A DNA stretch of 64,000 bases from Rugosimonospora africana (GTDB lineage Bacteria; Actinomycetota; Actinomycetes; Mycobacteriales; Micromonosporaceae), in assembly GCF_016862975.1 (NCBI RefSeq), contig NZ_BONZ01000083.1, positions 1 through 64,000 on the forward strand, written 5' to 3'. Positions 17,275 through 26,528 of this stretch are shown one piece after another. The stretch's first letter is position 1, and every line of letters begins with the position of its first letter. Below the pieces are notes generated by a model. The model did no database searches, was not told where the DNA came from, and worked only from the letters and a program-made list of their open reading frames with translations. The position numbers were made by a program, and so were the translations under genes.

Positions 17275-20200
17275 ATGGCGGATGCCCGCTGGAGTCTTCT
17301 CGCCGCGGAGGCTCCGGTCCGCCCGCTCGGCCGCCGCGAGTACGCGTTCTGGATCCTGTCGCAGCTGGCTCCGGACTCGGCGGTGTCCAACCTGACGATC
17401 GCGTTCCGGACCGGCCGGGCTCTGCGCTGGTGGCCGCTGCATGCCGCCGCCAACCACCTGCTGTACCGGCATCCCGGCCTGCGTACCCGGTTCCCGCAGG
17501 AGGCCGGGGTCCCGGTGCGGCACGTCAGTGCGGCGACCGACACGCAGGTGCAGGTCGACGTCCTGCCGGTCGCCGAGGCCGACCTTCCCGCCCGGGTGGA
17601 GGAGCTCGCGCGGCGCCCCTTCGACCTCGCCTCCGATCTGCCGGTGCGGGTGACGGCGTTGACCATCGACACCGGTGGCAGCGCCGTCGTGCTGACGACC
17701 CACCACATCGTCAGCGACGCGGTGTCGTTGATGATCCTGGTCAGAGAGTTGGCCGCGGCGTACGACGGGTTCGCTGCCGACGGGCGGGTGCCGGCGGAAC
17801 TGTCCGCGGCGCTGCCGCTGCGGGAGGAGCCGGCCGCGCCGGCCGGCGACCTCCAGTTCTGGGTGGAGCATCTGTGCGGCGCCACGCCTCGGGCGATGGA
17901 GCTGCCCTGGGCGAGGCCGGGTCCGGCCCGCCCGACCTTCGCCGGCTCCACCGTGATGACCACGATGTCGCCGGATGCGGTCGCGGCGCTGCGGACGCTG
18001 CGCCGCGACCTGCGGGTCACCGAGAACCTGGTGCTCCTCAGCGCTTTCTACCTGCTGCTGCTCCGCCACGGCGCGGGTCCGGACATGGTGGTCGGGGTAC
18101 CGGTGACGGTGCGGCGTGACCCGGGCGACGCCACGGTGGGCTTCGGTGTCAGCACGCTTCCGCTGCGCGTGCGACTCGACCGGGATTCGGGCTTCCGCCA
18201 GTTGACCCGCCAGGTACGCGACGCGTTCCTGGCCGGGATCGCGCACTCGGGCGCCTCCGTGGAAGCCATCCTCGTGGAACTCGGGCACCGGTCGGCCGAT
18301 TGGCGGGCCCCCCTGTTTCGGCACCTGTACAACTACCGGCCGTGGGACGAGTCCGATGTGCGGGTCGGCGGCGAGCGGCCCACGTTCCTCGACATCCCGC
18401 GCGGCGACAGCCGGCTGGACATCGAACTCACCGTGATCGGCGGGTCGAGCGCGCCCGCCCTGCTAGCCAACTACAGCACGGAGATCCACGACGAGGCGGA
18501 CGTGCGCGCGATGCTGGCGCGGTTGGAGCGGCTGGTGATCGCGGCGGCCGGCGACGTCGATCGGCCGGTCGGCACGCTGGACGCGCGCTGCGCGGCCGAG
18601 CGGGCCGTCCTCGAGCGTGCCAACGACACGGCGGTACCCGACGGCCCGGCGGGCACCGTGTTCGACCACGTTCACCGCGTGGCCCGCGAGGACCCGGACG
18701 CGGTCGCGGTCGTCGCCGAGTCGGGCCAGCGCAGCTACGCCGAGCTGGTGTCGGCGGCCGAGGGGTTCACCCAGCGGCTGCGTGCCGCCGGGGTGCGCCC
18801 CGGCGACATCGTCGGACTGGCGCTCGGGCGGACGCCCGGGATGGTCGCCGCGATCCTCGGCATCTGGGGTGCCGGGGCGAGCTACCTGCCACTGGATCCC
18901 GCCCAACCCGCCGTCCGACTGGCCTTCCAGGTCGATGACGCCGACGCCCGGGTCATCGTGGTACCCGGAGCCGATCCCGCCTGGGCGGCGGGGCGGACGG
19001 TCCTGACCTGGGCGGACTTCGCGAGCCCGACCGGCGCCGCGTCACCGGTCGCCGAACCGCCGTCGGGTGACGCCCCGGCGTACGTCATCTACACCTCCGG
19101 ATCGACCGGCCGGCCGAAGGGTGTCGCGGTCAGCCACACCAACCTCGCCAACGTCGTGACCGGGTTCGCGCGGCGGCTGGCCACGACGGCTCGCAGCGCG
19201 GTGCTGTGGTCGACCACCGTCACCTTCGACATCTCCGCACTCGAACTGTTCCTGCCGCTGGCGTCGGGCGGCCGGGTGGTCATCGCGGACCCGACCGGCC
19301 CGGCCCGGGGTCGGGAACTGGCCGAGCTGATCGACAAGCACGACGTCGCGGTCGTGCAGGGTACCCCGACACTCTGGCGCGCCGTGCTGCCGGAGCTGGG
19401 CGGGGCGCTGCGCGGTCGCATCGTGCTGTGCGGGGGCGAGCCGCTGGCCGCCGACCTCGCCGCGGCGTTGCTGCGTACCGGCTGCCGGTTGTTCAACGCG
19501 TACGGCCCGACGGAGACCACGATCTGGTCCACGGTCGCCGAGGTGACCGGCGAACCCGTCGATCCGGTACCGGTGGGAACGCCGGTGGCCAACACGTCCG
19601 TCTTCGTGGCGGACGCGTACGGCGAGGAGCTGCCGTGCGGCGTGCCAGGGGAGCTGTGCATCGCCGGCACCGGGGTCAGTCTCGGGTACCTGCGACGGCC
19701 CGGCCTGACCGCAGAGCGGTTCGGTACCGACCCGGTGCGCGGACGGTTCTACCGCACCGGTGACGTGGCCCGGTGGCGTCACGACGGCGTACTGGAGGTG
19801 CTCGGGCGCACCGACCGGCAGGTCAAGCTGCGGGGCCACCGTATCGAACTCGGTGAGGTCGAATCCGTGCTGCGCGAGCACGAGCAGGTGACCGACGCGG
19901 CCGCCCTGGTCAGCGGCGACGGGCATGGTGAGCCGGCGCTGCGGGTTTTCGTCCGCGCGGCGCCCGGAGCCCCGGTGTCGGACCTGCCGGACCGGCTCTG
20001 GCAGTACCTGCGGCAGCGGTTGCCGGACTACGGCCTGCCGTCCGGCATCGACATCGTCGCCGAGTTCCCCACCACCGCCAACGGCAAGCTCGACTACCAC
20101 GCCCTCGGCGCGATGGTCCCGGCGGGCCGGGGCGCCGCGCGACCGGCCCCCGCCGCCGAGCCGGCCGGCGACCTCGACCTCACCCGGCGGCTGGTGCGGC

Positions 20201-20412
20201 TGTGGCGGGAGGCGCTCGCCCGCCCGGACCTGGACGCGGACGACAACTTCTTCCTCCAGGGCGGCCACTCCCTGCTGGCCGAGCGGCTGGTCGGCCGGGT
20301 ATCGCAGCTGTCTGGGCGGGTGGTGAGCGTACGCGCCATCTTCGACCACCCGACCGCGCGGGGACTGGCCACGTTCCTGGCCGCCCGTGGAGGCGACGAT
20401 GCGCGGCGGTGA
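17275..20412 (+). CDS. NRPS2: C-A-PCP
   Basis: A single-module NRPS of 1045 residues. The condensation domain (about 1-430) has HHIVSDAVS near residue 143; the His pair and Asp are present, but the usual Gly after Asp is Ala. The adenylation domain (about 455-960) has YVIYTSGSTGRPKG near 603, YGPTETT, YRTGD and NGKLDY. The carrier Ser is in GGHSLLAE near 996. My by-eye code is D-I-L-Q-L-G-A-I-W-K, close to known glycine codes. The ATG is favoured over a GTG nine bases upstream by the preceding G-run. Its last 14 bases overlap the thioesterase start, so it heads an operon of six overlapping genes. Confidence 0.93.
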   Translation: MADARWSLLAAEAPVRPLGRREYAFWILSQLAPDSAVSNLTIAFRTGRALRWWPLHAAANHLLYRHPGLRTRFPQEAGVPVRHVSAATDTQVQVDVLPVAEADLPARVEELARRPFDLASDLPVRVTALTIDTGGSAVVLTTHHIVSDAVSLMILVRELAAAYDGFAADGRVPAELSAALPLREEPAAPAGDLQFWVEHLCGATPRAMELPWARPGPARPTFAGSTVMTTMSPDAVAALRTLRRDLRVTENLVLLSAFYLLLLRHGAGPDMVVGVPVTVRRDPGDATVGFGVSTLPLRVRLDRDSGFRQLTRQVRDAFLAGIAHSGASVEAILVELGHRSADWRAPLFRHLYNYRPWDESDVRVGGERPTFLDIPRGDSRLDIELTVIGGSSAPALLANYSTEIHDEADVRAMLARLERLVIAAAGDVDRPVGTLDARCAAERAVLERANDTAVPDGPAGTVFDHVHRVAREDPDAVAVVAESGQRSYAELVSAAEGFTQRLRAAGVRPGDIVGLALGRTPGMVAAILGIWGAGASYLPLDPAQPAVRLAFQVDDADARVIVVPGADPAWAAGRTVLTWADFASPTGAASPVAEPPSGDAPAYVIYTSGSTGRPKGVAVSHTNLANVVTGFARRLATTARSAVLWSTTVTFDISALELFLPLASGGRVVIADPTGPARGRELAELIDKHDVAVVQGTPTLWRAVLPELGGALRGRIVLCGGEPLAADLAAALLRTGCRLFNAYGPTETTIWSTVAEVTGEPVDPVPVGTPVANTSVFVADAYGEELPCGVPGELCIAGTGVSLGYLRRPGLTAERFGTDPVRGRFYRTGDVARWRHDGVLEVLGRTDRQVKLRGHRIELGEVESVLREHEQVTDAAALVSGDGHGEPALRVFVRAAPGAPVSDLPDRLWQYLRQRLPDYGLPSGIDIVAEFPTTANGKLDYHALGAMVPAGRGAARPAPAAEPAGDLDLTRRLVRLWREALARPDLDADDNFFLQGGHSLLAERLVGRVSQLSGRVVSVRAIFDHPTARGLATFLAARGGDDARR

Positions 20413-21169
20413 GCAGGGGGAGTGGTTCGTCCCCGTCGACCGGCGGGCGACGGCGCGGGTACGCCTGTTCGTCTTCCCCCACGCCGGGGCGGGGCCGGCC
20501 GCTGCGGCCGCCCTGCGGGACCTGCTGCCACCGGAAATCGAACCGTGGGTGGTCAACCTGCCCGGGCGCCACACACGCCAGGCGGAGCCGGCCCGTACCG
20601 ACATCGGTCCGCTGTCCGTCGAACTGGCCGAGGCGATCCGGGACCACGACGACCTGCCTCACGCGCTGTTCGGCTACTGCGGCGGCGCGTTGCTGGCCTA
20701 CCTCGTCGCCGGCCATCACACGCCGCAGCGGCTGTTCGTCGGCTCGTTCGCCGCGCCCGACGTGGCCCTGATCCCGCGGCGGATGCACCTGGTGCCCGAC
20801 CCGGCGTTCTGGAACCTGGTGCTGGAGGAGGGCGGCATACCGCCACAACTGGCCCGGCACGACGAGCTGCGCGCGGTGTTCGAACCGCCACTGCGGGCGG
20901 ATTTCACGCTCTACGCCGGCTACCGGCACCGGCCCGCGCAGCCGCTGGCCACCGCGATCACCGTGCTGTACGGGCGGGACGACCAGCACCTCAGCAGGGG
21001 CTCGGTACTGGGCTGGCGCCGGCACAGCCGGCAGCCGCTCGACCTGTGTGAACTGACCACCGGTCACTGGCTGCTCGACCAGGCGGCGGATCAGGTCGCC
21101 GGCGCCATCGCCGGCCGGCTGACCCCGGGGCCGCCGGTACCCCCGTTACGCCGGACGCCTCCGCCGTGA
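20399..21169 (+). CDS. Type II thioesterase with Cys nucleophile
   Basis: A 256-residue alpha/beta hydrolase of the type II (editing) thioesterase family. It starts with LFVFPHAGAGPAAAAAL and the nucleophile elbow reads FGYCGGA, where Cys (codon TGC) replaces the usual Ser of GHSMG. The expected acid is in YGRDDQHLS and the His in TTGHWLLD, so the triad is otherwise intact. Such enzymes usually remove misprimed acyl groups from carrier proteins; Cys versions are also known to form strained rings or act as acyltransferases. GGAGG lies six bases before the ATG, inside the end of NRPS2. Its stop overlaps the carrier-protein start (GTGA). Confidence 0.88.
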   Translation: MRGGEQGEWFVPVDRRATARVRLFVFPHAGAGPAAAAALRDLLPPEIEPWVVNLPGRHTRQAEPARTDIGPLSVELAEAIRDHDDLPHALFGYCGGALLAYLVAGHHTPQRLFVGSFAAPDVALIPRRMHLVPDPAFWNLVLEEGGIPPQLARHDELRAVFEPPLRADFTLYAGYRHRPAQPLATAITVLYGRDDQHLSRGSVLGWRRHSRQPLDLCELTTGHWLLDQAADQVAGAIAGRLTPGPPVPPLRRTPPP

Positions 21170-21513
21170 CCGCCGATGTGCCGCCACCACGCGTTCTGGA
21201 CCGGTTCGCCGACGCGGTCGCCGAGATTCTCGGGCGGCCGCTGCGGCCGGACGAGAACTTCTTCGAGGCCGGGCTGGACTCGCTGGCGTTGGTGACCGTG
21301 TACCAGCAGGTGACCGGGGGCCTGGACGATGCCTTCCCGGTCACCGAACTGTTCGCCCACCCGAACCTCGTCGCCCTCCGGCAGCTGCTGGGCGATGGCG
21401 GGCGGCCGGCGTGGACTTCGGGTTCGACCCGAACCACCGGCAACCGCGTTCAGTGGATCGGCCAGCAGCGCCGGCACCTGCGGCGTGGCCGCGGCGGAGG
21501 TGAGGGATCGTGA
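21166..21513 (+). CDS. Free-standing acyl/peptidyl carrier protein
   Basis: A 115-residue protein whose first 85 residues form a carrier domain: DENFFEAGLDSLALVTVY carries the phosphopantetheine Ser at about residue 39, and VTELFAHPNLVALRQLL is the last helix. The C-terminal 35 residues are Arg/Gly/Ser-rich and probably disordered, perhaps a docking tail for PKS-A. It overlaps both neighbours by four bases (GTGA). Its position suggests it hands NRPS2's product, or an acyl unit from elsewhere, to the KS of PKS-A. Confidence 0.85.
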   Translation: MTADVPPPRVLDRFADAVAEILGRPLRPDENFFEAGLDSLALVTVYQQVTGGLDDAFPVTELFAHPNLVALRQLLGDGGRPAWTSGSTRTTGNRVQWIGQQRRHLRRGRGGGEGS

Positions 21514-24500
21514 CCGACCTGTTCGAGCCGATCGCGGTCGTCGGTATCGCGGCGCGGATGCCGGGCGCCCGCAACGCCGACCAGTTCTGGGCCAACCTGC
21601 GCGACACGCGCGACTGCATCACCACGCTGGCCGACGACGACCTCGTCGCGGCCGGCGTGCCGGTGGCCCGGCTGGCCGACCCGGCGTACGTCAAGGCGGC
21701 CGGCCTGATGCCGGGAGTCGACGAGTTCGACGCCGGGTACTTCCGGATGAGCCCGCGGGAAGCCGAAATCTGCGATCCGCAGCTGCGCATCATGCTGGAG
21801 ATGACCTACGAGGTCGTGCAGGACGCGGGGTACTCTCCCGAGACGCTCGGCCGGGACGTCGCCGTTTTCGCCGCGTCGGGCCCGACCAGGTACCTCGACG
21901 TCAACCTGCTGGCCAACCCGAAGTACGCGGGCGCGCTCGACATGGGCATGTCGGTGCTCAACACCGTCGACTATCTCGCGACGCTGGTGTCGTACAAGTT
22001 CGACTTCCGCGGGCCCAGCATGTCGGTGCTTACCGCGTGCTCCAGTTCCCTGTCCGCGGTCCACCTGGCCTGCCAGTCGCTGCAACTGGGCGAGTGTGAC
22101 GCCGCCGTCGCCGGGGGCTGCAACGTGCAGATCCCGTACGGCGTGGGCTACCGGTGGAGCCCGGGCGACGTCCGGTCCGCCGACGGCCGGTGCCGGCCGT
22201 TCGACGCCACCGCCTCGGGCACGATCTTCACCAGCGGCGCGGCGGCCGTGCTGCTCAAGCGGCTCAGCGACGCGATCGTCGAGGGCGACCAGATTCGGGC
22301 GGTCATCCGCGGCATCGGCATCAACAACGACGGATCGGACAAGGTCAGTTTCAGCGCCCCCAGCGTGTCGGGCCAGACCAACGCGATCGTCGACGCGATG
22401 GACCTCGCCGGGGTGGAGCCGGAGGGCATCCAGTTCGTGGAGATGCACGCGACCGGGACACCGCTGGGTGATCCGATCGAAGTCGCCGCGCTGGCCGCCG
22501 CGTACCGGCGGCTGGCCGGGCCAGCTCCCGCGCCCGAATCGATCCTGGTCGGCTCGGTCAAGTCCAACATCGGCCACACCGTGGCCGCCGCCGGAATGGC
22601 CGGCCTACTCAAGCTGGTGCTGGCGCTGGAGCACGAACAGATCCCCGCGACGGCCAACCTGGGCTCGCTCAACCCACGCCTGGAACTCGATCGCACCCCC
22701 TTCGCCGTGAACGACACGGCGTGCCTGTGGCCCCGCCAGCGCGGCCGGCCACGGAGAGCCGGCCTGAGCTCACTGGGCGTCGGCGGTACCAACGTGCACC
22801 TGGTACTGGAAGAGGCACCGCCCGCACCACACACGCCGCACCTGGACCGGCCGCGCGTCGTCGTGTGGTCCGGCCGCGACCGGGACGCCGAGCGCGCCGC
22901 CCGCGCCCGGCTGGCCGGCTACTTCGGGGCCTGCGACGAGGACACGTTCGCGGACGCGGTGGCGACCCTTCAACGGGGACGTACGCCGCTTCCGGTGCGC
23001 GGGGCGCTGGTCTGCCGCTCGCCGCGGCAGGCGGCCGCCCTGCTGGCCGGCGAACCGGTCGGCGACCCGGTGGACGTGGATCCCGAGGCGCCGCCGTCTG
23101 TCGCGTTCGCGCTGCCCGGCGAGGCCGGACGGCACGCCGGTGCGGCGGCGGCCCTGTACCCGACTCAGCGGGTGTTCACCGGGACCGTCGACGTCTGTCT
23201 TGACGCCTTCGCCGCGCACGGACTCGATCTCGGCGCGGTCTGGCCGCGTGCGGGGCACACCGACCCGGGCGGGACCGGGGCACTGGCCGCCCCGCTGTCG
23301 TTCACGATCGAGTACGCCCTCGCCGTGCAGTGGATCAGTTGGGGCATCCAGCCCATCGCGCTGGCCGGACGCGGCGTCGGCGCGCTGGCCGCGGCGGTGG
23401 TGGCCGGCACCATGGCGCTACCCGACGCGGTGGCCGCCGTGGTCGCCGGCGACGCGGGGACCGGGGACGGTCGCCCGGCCGCGGACCCCGCGGCAGACCT
23501 GAGCCGGGAGGTGGCCGTCGCCGTCGCCAACGCCACCGTCGTGCTGGACCTCGGCCCCCCTGCCGCCGGCGCCGGATGGGCACACGCGCTGGCCGCCCAC
23601 GTCGGGCGCGGCGCGGCCGTGGTGTGCTGCCTAGGCACCGCGGAGGGCGACGACGCCGGCAGCGCGATGCTGAGCGGCCTGGCCACGCTGTGGACGATGG
23701 GCTGCCCGGTCGCCTGGGAGCAGGTGTACCAGGATGAGCCGCTGCAGCGGGTACCGGTTCCCGGTCATCCGCTGCGCCGGCAGCGGTACTGGGTGGCCCC
23801 GATGCCCGGTGACATCACCGTTCCCGCCGCCGGCTCGTCGCCTCATGCGGCCACGCCTCCGCCACGGGGAACCAGCGGTGGACCCTTCGTCCTGCCCGCG
23901 TGGGTCGAGACCACGGCGGTCCCGGGCCCGTCCGTCCCCCCGGGCCACTCCGTGCCCTGCCTGGCCCTGTTGCCGCCCGGCCGGTCCGAGGCGGCCGGGC
24001 TGGTCGCGGTCTTCGATCGGGCCGGTCACCATGTCATCGGCGTGCGTGCCGGCGCGGACTTCGAGGCCCGCGACGGCGGGTTCGTCGTACGGGCCAGCCG
24101 GCTCGCCGAGGACCTCGACCGGGTACTGGCCGACCTCGAGCGCCAGCGCCTCGCGCCGCGGCTGCTGGTACACGCGTGGGCCGTGGGCGACGGCGGCGGT
24201 ACCGGGGCGGACGGCGCGGACCCGCTCGGCGAGACCTTCTTCGCGCTGTTCGACCTCGTCCAGCGGGCCGGACGCCGCGCCGCCGCCGGTCCGCCACCGG
24301 CGGTCCTGGTCGTCACCAGCGCATCCGTCGACGTCTCCGGTGCGGAGCCGGTGCGCCCGGAGCGGGCGGCCCTGCTCGGGCAGGTCCGCTCCCTGGCGCT
24401 GGAGTCGCCGGGGCACCGTGTGCGGCTGATCGACCTCGGCGGTGGCCGGCCCGGCGACGCGCTGCTGGACGAGTTGCTGTCGGAGTCGGACGACGTGGTG

Positions 24501-26528
24501 GTCGCCCTGCGCGGCAACCGGCGGTGGACGCCGGCACACCAGACGCCGGCCGCCCTCCCGTCGCGGAGCAGCCCGCTGCGCCGCGACGGGGTGTACGTGA
24601 TCACCGGCGGCTTGGGCGGTCTGGCCCTCGCGGTCGCCCGGGGCCTCGCGGGGACCGGACTGGCACCCAGGCTGGCCCTGCTCACCCGCGGCGACCGGGG
24701 TGGCGGCGACCGGGCGGCGCGAGCGCGGGCGGAGCTGGACGAGCTGGAGCGTGCCGGTGCTCGGGTCCGTGTGCTCACCTGCGACGTCGCCGACCGCGAG
24801 CGGCTCGAGGAGGCCCTCGACGAGGTCACCGAGGCCTTCGGTCCGGTCAACGGAGTGTTCCACCTGGCAGGCGTGGCCGGGGGCGGCATGATGCGGGTCC
24901 GCGACCGCGCCGCGGCCGAGGAGGTCCTGCGGCCGAAGGTGTCCGGCACCCTCGCTCTCGCCGCCGCGCTCGCCCACCGGCCGCCCGTCGACCTTGTCGT
25001 GTGCTTCTCCAGCCGGGCCGCGCTGACCGGCATGTTCGGCGGTGCGGACTACGCCGCGGCCAACGCCTTCCTCGACGCGTTCGCGGCCGGTCGACCGGGT
25101 TGGCTCAGCGTCGACTGGCCCGCCTGGTCACAGGTGGGCATGGCCGCCGACGGCCGGCTCGACGAACTGACCGGCCGGCTCGCGGCTCTCGCCGCCACCA
25201 CTGCGGGCGAGTCCGCCTCTCCGGCCGGCGAGCTGCATGACGAGCGCGTCGTTTCCGCCTCGACCACCTGGGCCATGGACGAGCACCGCATGGACGGCGT
25301 CGCCGTCCTGCCCGGCGCGGCACTCGTGGACCTGGTCATCGACGCCTACCTGCGTACGGCCCCCCGGGCCCGGGCTCCGCTGACCCTGCGTGAGGTCACC
25401 TTCCTGCGTCCGGTGGTCGGCGACGAACCCCGCGTGGTCCGGGTGTCCTTCGCCCCCCGGTCCGATCAGGGCTGGCAGGTGCGGGTGCTGTCCCGGCCGC
25501 AGGACGGCGGCATCCGGTGGCAGGAGCACGCGCACTGCGCGATCCACCCCGCGGAGCCGGACGAACGGGTGCAGCCGATCGAGAAGCTGCGCGACGGCCT
25601 GGCCGAGACCCCACCGGGCCGGCCCGAACACGAATCGTTCGTGTTCGGCCCGCGATGGCACAACATCGTGCGGAGCTGGGAGTCGGCCGACACGAGGCTG
25701 GTGGAGATCAGCTTGCCGCCGCAGTTCCACGACGAGGCGCACACCCACCGCGCCCACCCGTCGATCCTGGACACCGGCACCGGCAACGCCGCCCGCGCCA
25801 GCGCGGATTGCGTGTTCATCCCCTTCCTGTACCAGGCCATGACCTGGTACAGGCCGCTGCCCGCACACCTGTACAGCCAGCTTCGGATCCGCCAACGCGG
25901 CGAGGAGTCGATCGTCGTCGACGTGCGCCTTCTCGACCCGGACGGGCGCACCGCGGCGGTCATCGACGGCTTCACGATGCGCCGGATCCGGCGCCGGGAT
26001 CTGGCGTCCGCGACCGGGGAACCGGCGCCGGACGCCGCGGGTGCCGCGCCACCGGCGGTGCTGAGCCCCGACGAAGGCGTGCGGCTGCTGCTGCGACTGC
26101 TCGAATCCCGAACACCGGGACAGGTGGCGGTGCTGCCCGGCGGCGCCGGATCCGTATCGGCGACGCACCCCGGCACACCCGCCGGGCCGGGCCGACCGGA
26201 CGACGACGCCGGACCGTCCGTGTCGGCGGAACCCGCTGTGCCGGCGGAACCCGCTGTGCCGGTGGGACCGGCTGTGCCGGCCGGCGACGCCCTTGACGGC
26301 GACCGGCTGCGCGACTTGTGGTGCGACATCCTCGGGCGCCGGGACATCGAGCCCGACGACGACTTCTTCGACCTTGACGGGGACTCCCTCGCGGCCGTCG
26401 CGCTGGCCGGACGCATCCGTGACGAACTCGGCGTGGAGGTAGGCATCGAGACTGTGTTCGACCACCCGACGCTCAGGGAGATGACCAGCTTCCTGACCTC
26501 GCTGACGGGGGCCGCGCATGGCGCGTGA
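21510..26528 (+). CDS. PKS-A: KS-AT(inactive)-KR-DH-ACP
   Basis: A 1672-residue modular polyketide synthase. The KS has TACSSSL (Cys about 177), HATGT (His about 313) and SNIGH (about 357). The following AT-like region is shortened and degenerate: the nucleophile elbow reads GRGVG instead of GHSxG, and PGEAGRH replaces PGQGSQH. A KR follows (ITGGLGGLALAVARGL about 1032; Tyr in DYAAAN about 1181), then a DH (EHRMDGVAVLP with His about 1259; Asp in HPSILDTG about 1421) and an ACP (DGDSL, Ser about 1626) behind a Pro/Ala linker. KR before DH reverses the usual order. It overlaps the carrier protein by four bases and the LanB-like gene by 11. Extender units probably come in trans. Confidence 0.92.
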   Translation: MTDLFEPIAVVGIAARMPGARNADQFWANLRDTRDCITTLADDDLVAAGVPVARLADPAYVKAAGLMPGVDEFDAGYFRMSPREAEICDPQLRIMLEMTYEVVQDAGYSPETLGRDVAVFAASGPTRYLDVNLLANPKYAGALDMGMSVLNTVDYLATLVSYKFDFRGPSMSVLTACSSSLSAVHLACQSLQLGECDAAVAGGCNVQIPYGVGYRWSPGDVRSADGRCRPFDATASGTIFTSGAAAVLLKRLSDAIVEGDQIRAVIRGIGINNDGSDKVSFSAPSVSGQTNAIVDAMDLAGVEPEGIQFVEMHATGTPLGDPIEVAALAAAYRRLAGPAPAPESILVGSVKSNIGHTVAAAGMAGLLKLVLALEHEQIPATANLGSLNPRLELDRTPFAVNDTACLWPRQRGRPRRAGLSSLGVGGTNVHLVLEEAPPAPHTPHLDRPRVVVWSGRDRDAERAARARLAGYFGACDEDTFADAVATLQRGRTPLPVRGALVCRSPRQAAALLAGEPVGDPVDVDPEAPPSVAFALPGEAGRHAGAAAALYPTQRVFTGTVDVCLDAFAAHGLDLGAVWPRAGHTDPGGTGALAAPLSFTIEYALAVQWISWGIQPIALAGRGVGALAAAVVAGTMALPDAVAAVVAGDAGTGDGRPAADPAADLSREVAVAVANATVVLDLGPPAAGAGWAHALAAHVGRGAAVVCCLGTAEGDDAGSAMLSGLATLWTMGCPVAWEQVYQDEPLQRVPVPGHPLRRQRYWVAPMPGDITVPAAGSSPHAATPPPRGTSGGPFVLPAWVETTAVPGPSVPPGHSVPCLALLPPGRSEAAGLVAVFDRAGHHVIGVRAGADFEARDGGFVVRASRLAEDLDRVLADLERQRLAPRLLVHAWAVGDGGGTGADGADPLGETFFALFDLVQRAGRRAAAGPPPAVLVVTSASVDVSGAEPVRPERAALLGQVRSLALESPGHRVRLIDLGGGRPGDALLDELLSESDDVVVALRGNRRWTPAHQTPAALPSRSSPLRRDGVYVITGGLGGLALAVARGLAGTGLAPRLALLTRGDRGGGDRAARARAELDELERAGARVRVLTCDVADRERLEEALDEVTEAFGPVNGVFHLAGVAGGGMMRVRDRAAAEEVLRPKVSGTLALAAALAHRPPVDLVVCFSSRAALTGMFGGADYAAANAFLDAFAAGRPGWLSVDWPAWSQVGMAADGRLDELTGRLAALAATTAGESASPAGELHDERVVSASTTWAMDEHRMDGVAVLPGAALVDLVIDAYLRTAPRARAPLTLREVTFLRPVVGDEPRVVRVSFAPRSDQGWQVRVLSRPQDGGIRWQEHAHCAIHPAEPDERVQPIEKLRDGLAETPPGRPEHESFVFGPRWHNIVRSWESADTRLVEISLPPQFHDEAHTHRAHPSILDTGTGNAARASADCVFIPFLYQAMTWYRPLPAHLYSQLRIRQRGEESIVVDVRLLDPDGRTAAVIDGFTMRRIRRRDLASATGEPAPDAAGAAPPAVLSPDEGVRLLLRLLESRTPGQVAVLPGGAGSVSATHPGTPAGPGRPDDDAGPSVSAEPAVPAEPAVPVGPAVPAGDALDGDRLRDLWCDILGRRDIEPDDDFFDLDGDSLAAVALAGRIRDELGVEVGIETVFDHPTLREMTSFLTSLTGAAHGA
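26229..26283 (+). repeat. 18-bp tandem repeat in the PKS-A linker
   Basis: About three copies of an 18-bp unit starting GCTGTGCCGG encode a repeating A-V-P-x-x-P linker before the ACP. The copies differ by a few bases. Such Pro/Ala linkers are flexible tethers for carrier domains and tend to vary in length. Confidence 0.6.
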
